Shown piece after piece: positions 6,421 to 6,443 of a DNA stretch of 6,443 nucleotides. The DNA is from JBBKWJ01 sp037968895 (GTDB lineage Bacteria; Actinomycetota; Acidimicrobiia; Acidimicrobiales; SZUA-35), in assembly GCA_037968895.1 (NCBI GenBank), contig JBBKWJ010000017.1:1-6443 (forward strand), written 5' to 3'. Under the pieces are notes generated by a model. That model was not told the origin of the DNA, did no database searches, and saw only the letters and a list, made by a program, of their open reading frames with translations. Position numbers and translations under genes: made by a program. Every line of letters begins with the position of its first letter. The first letter of the stretch is position 1.

Positions 6421-6443
6421 GAGGTGCTCAAGCACAACGAGGG
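6409..6443 (-). CDS. C-terminal end of a convergent gene, truncated by window edge (unidentified)
   Basis: Reading the minus strand from the right edge, one frame gives LVVLEHLKKL and then TAA (6411-6409). This amphipathic basic ending is plausible for a protein C-terminus, and its placement against the palindrome fits a convergent gene pair. Only ten residues are visible, so neither its reality nor a function can be established here. Confidence 0.35.
   Translation of the reverse strand, partial: LVVLEHLKKL

Overview
The window reads as ordinary chromosome from a high-GC actinobacterium. GC-rich codon third positions, a pheS-pheT pair with full-length actinobacterial-type proteins, and a Ddn-like (F420-type) reductase homologue fit Actinobacteria. 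The overall flavour (Asp/Glu-rich proteins, moderate-high GC) suggests Acidimicrobiia, but that assignment is an impression, not something proved here.

Layout. Bases 1-669 are the 3' two thirds of pheS. Pos 683-3052 is a complete pheT, 13 nt downstream; together they make the alpha and beta subunits of phenylalanyl-tRNA synthetase. Pos 3106-3435 is a short gene of the deazaflavin-dependent nitroreductase (Ddn/DUF385) family, on the same strand and probably co-transcribed; its true start is uncertain. These genes converge on a minus-strand gene (3448-4473) for an exported, C-terminally anchored surface protein. That protein has a predicted Cys-Gln thioester (TQXA/TED-like) head, a long Thr-rich stalk and one transmembrane anchor. 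Divergent from it, across a 56-bp gap, is a complete M3-family zinc oligopeptidase of the PepF type (4530-6383). The right edge carries a 33-bp perfect palindrome followed by a T run. It lies between the oligopeptidase stop codon and what looks like the C-terminus of a convergent gene leaving the window.

The three parts (translation, surface protein, peptidase) have no obvious shared pathway. The most notable item is the surface protein: it keeps the residues expected for an intramolecular thioester adhesin but has a diverged TQXA motif and no canonical LPxTG sorting signal. No tRNA, rRNA, CRISPR array, insertion sequence or phage gene was seen, and there is no gene-free stretch longer than about 60 bases.
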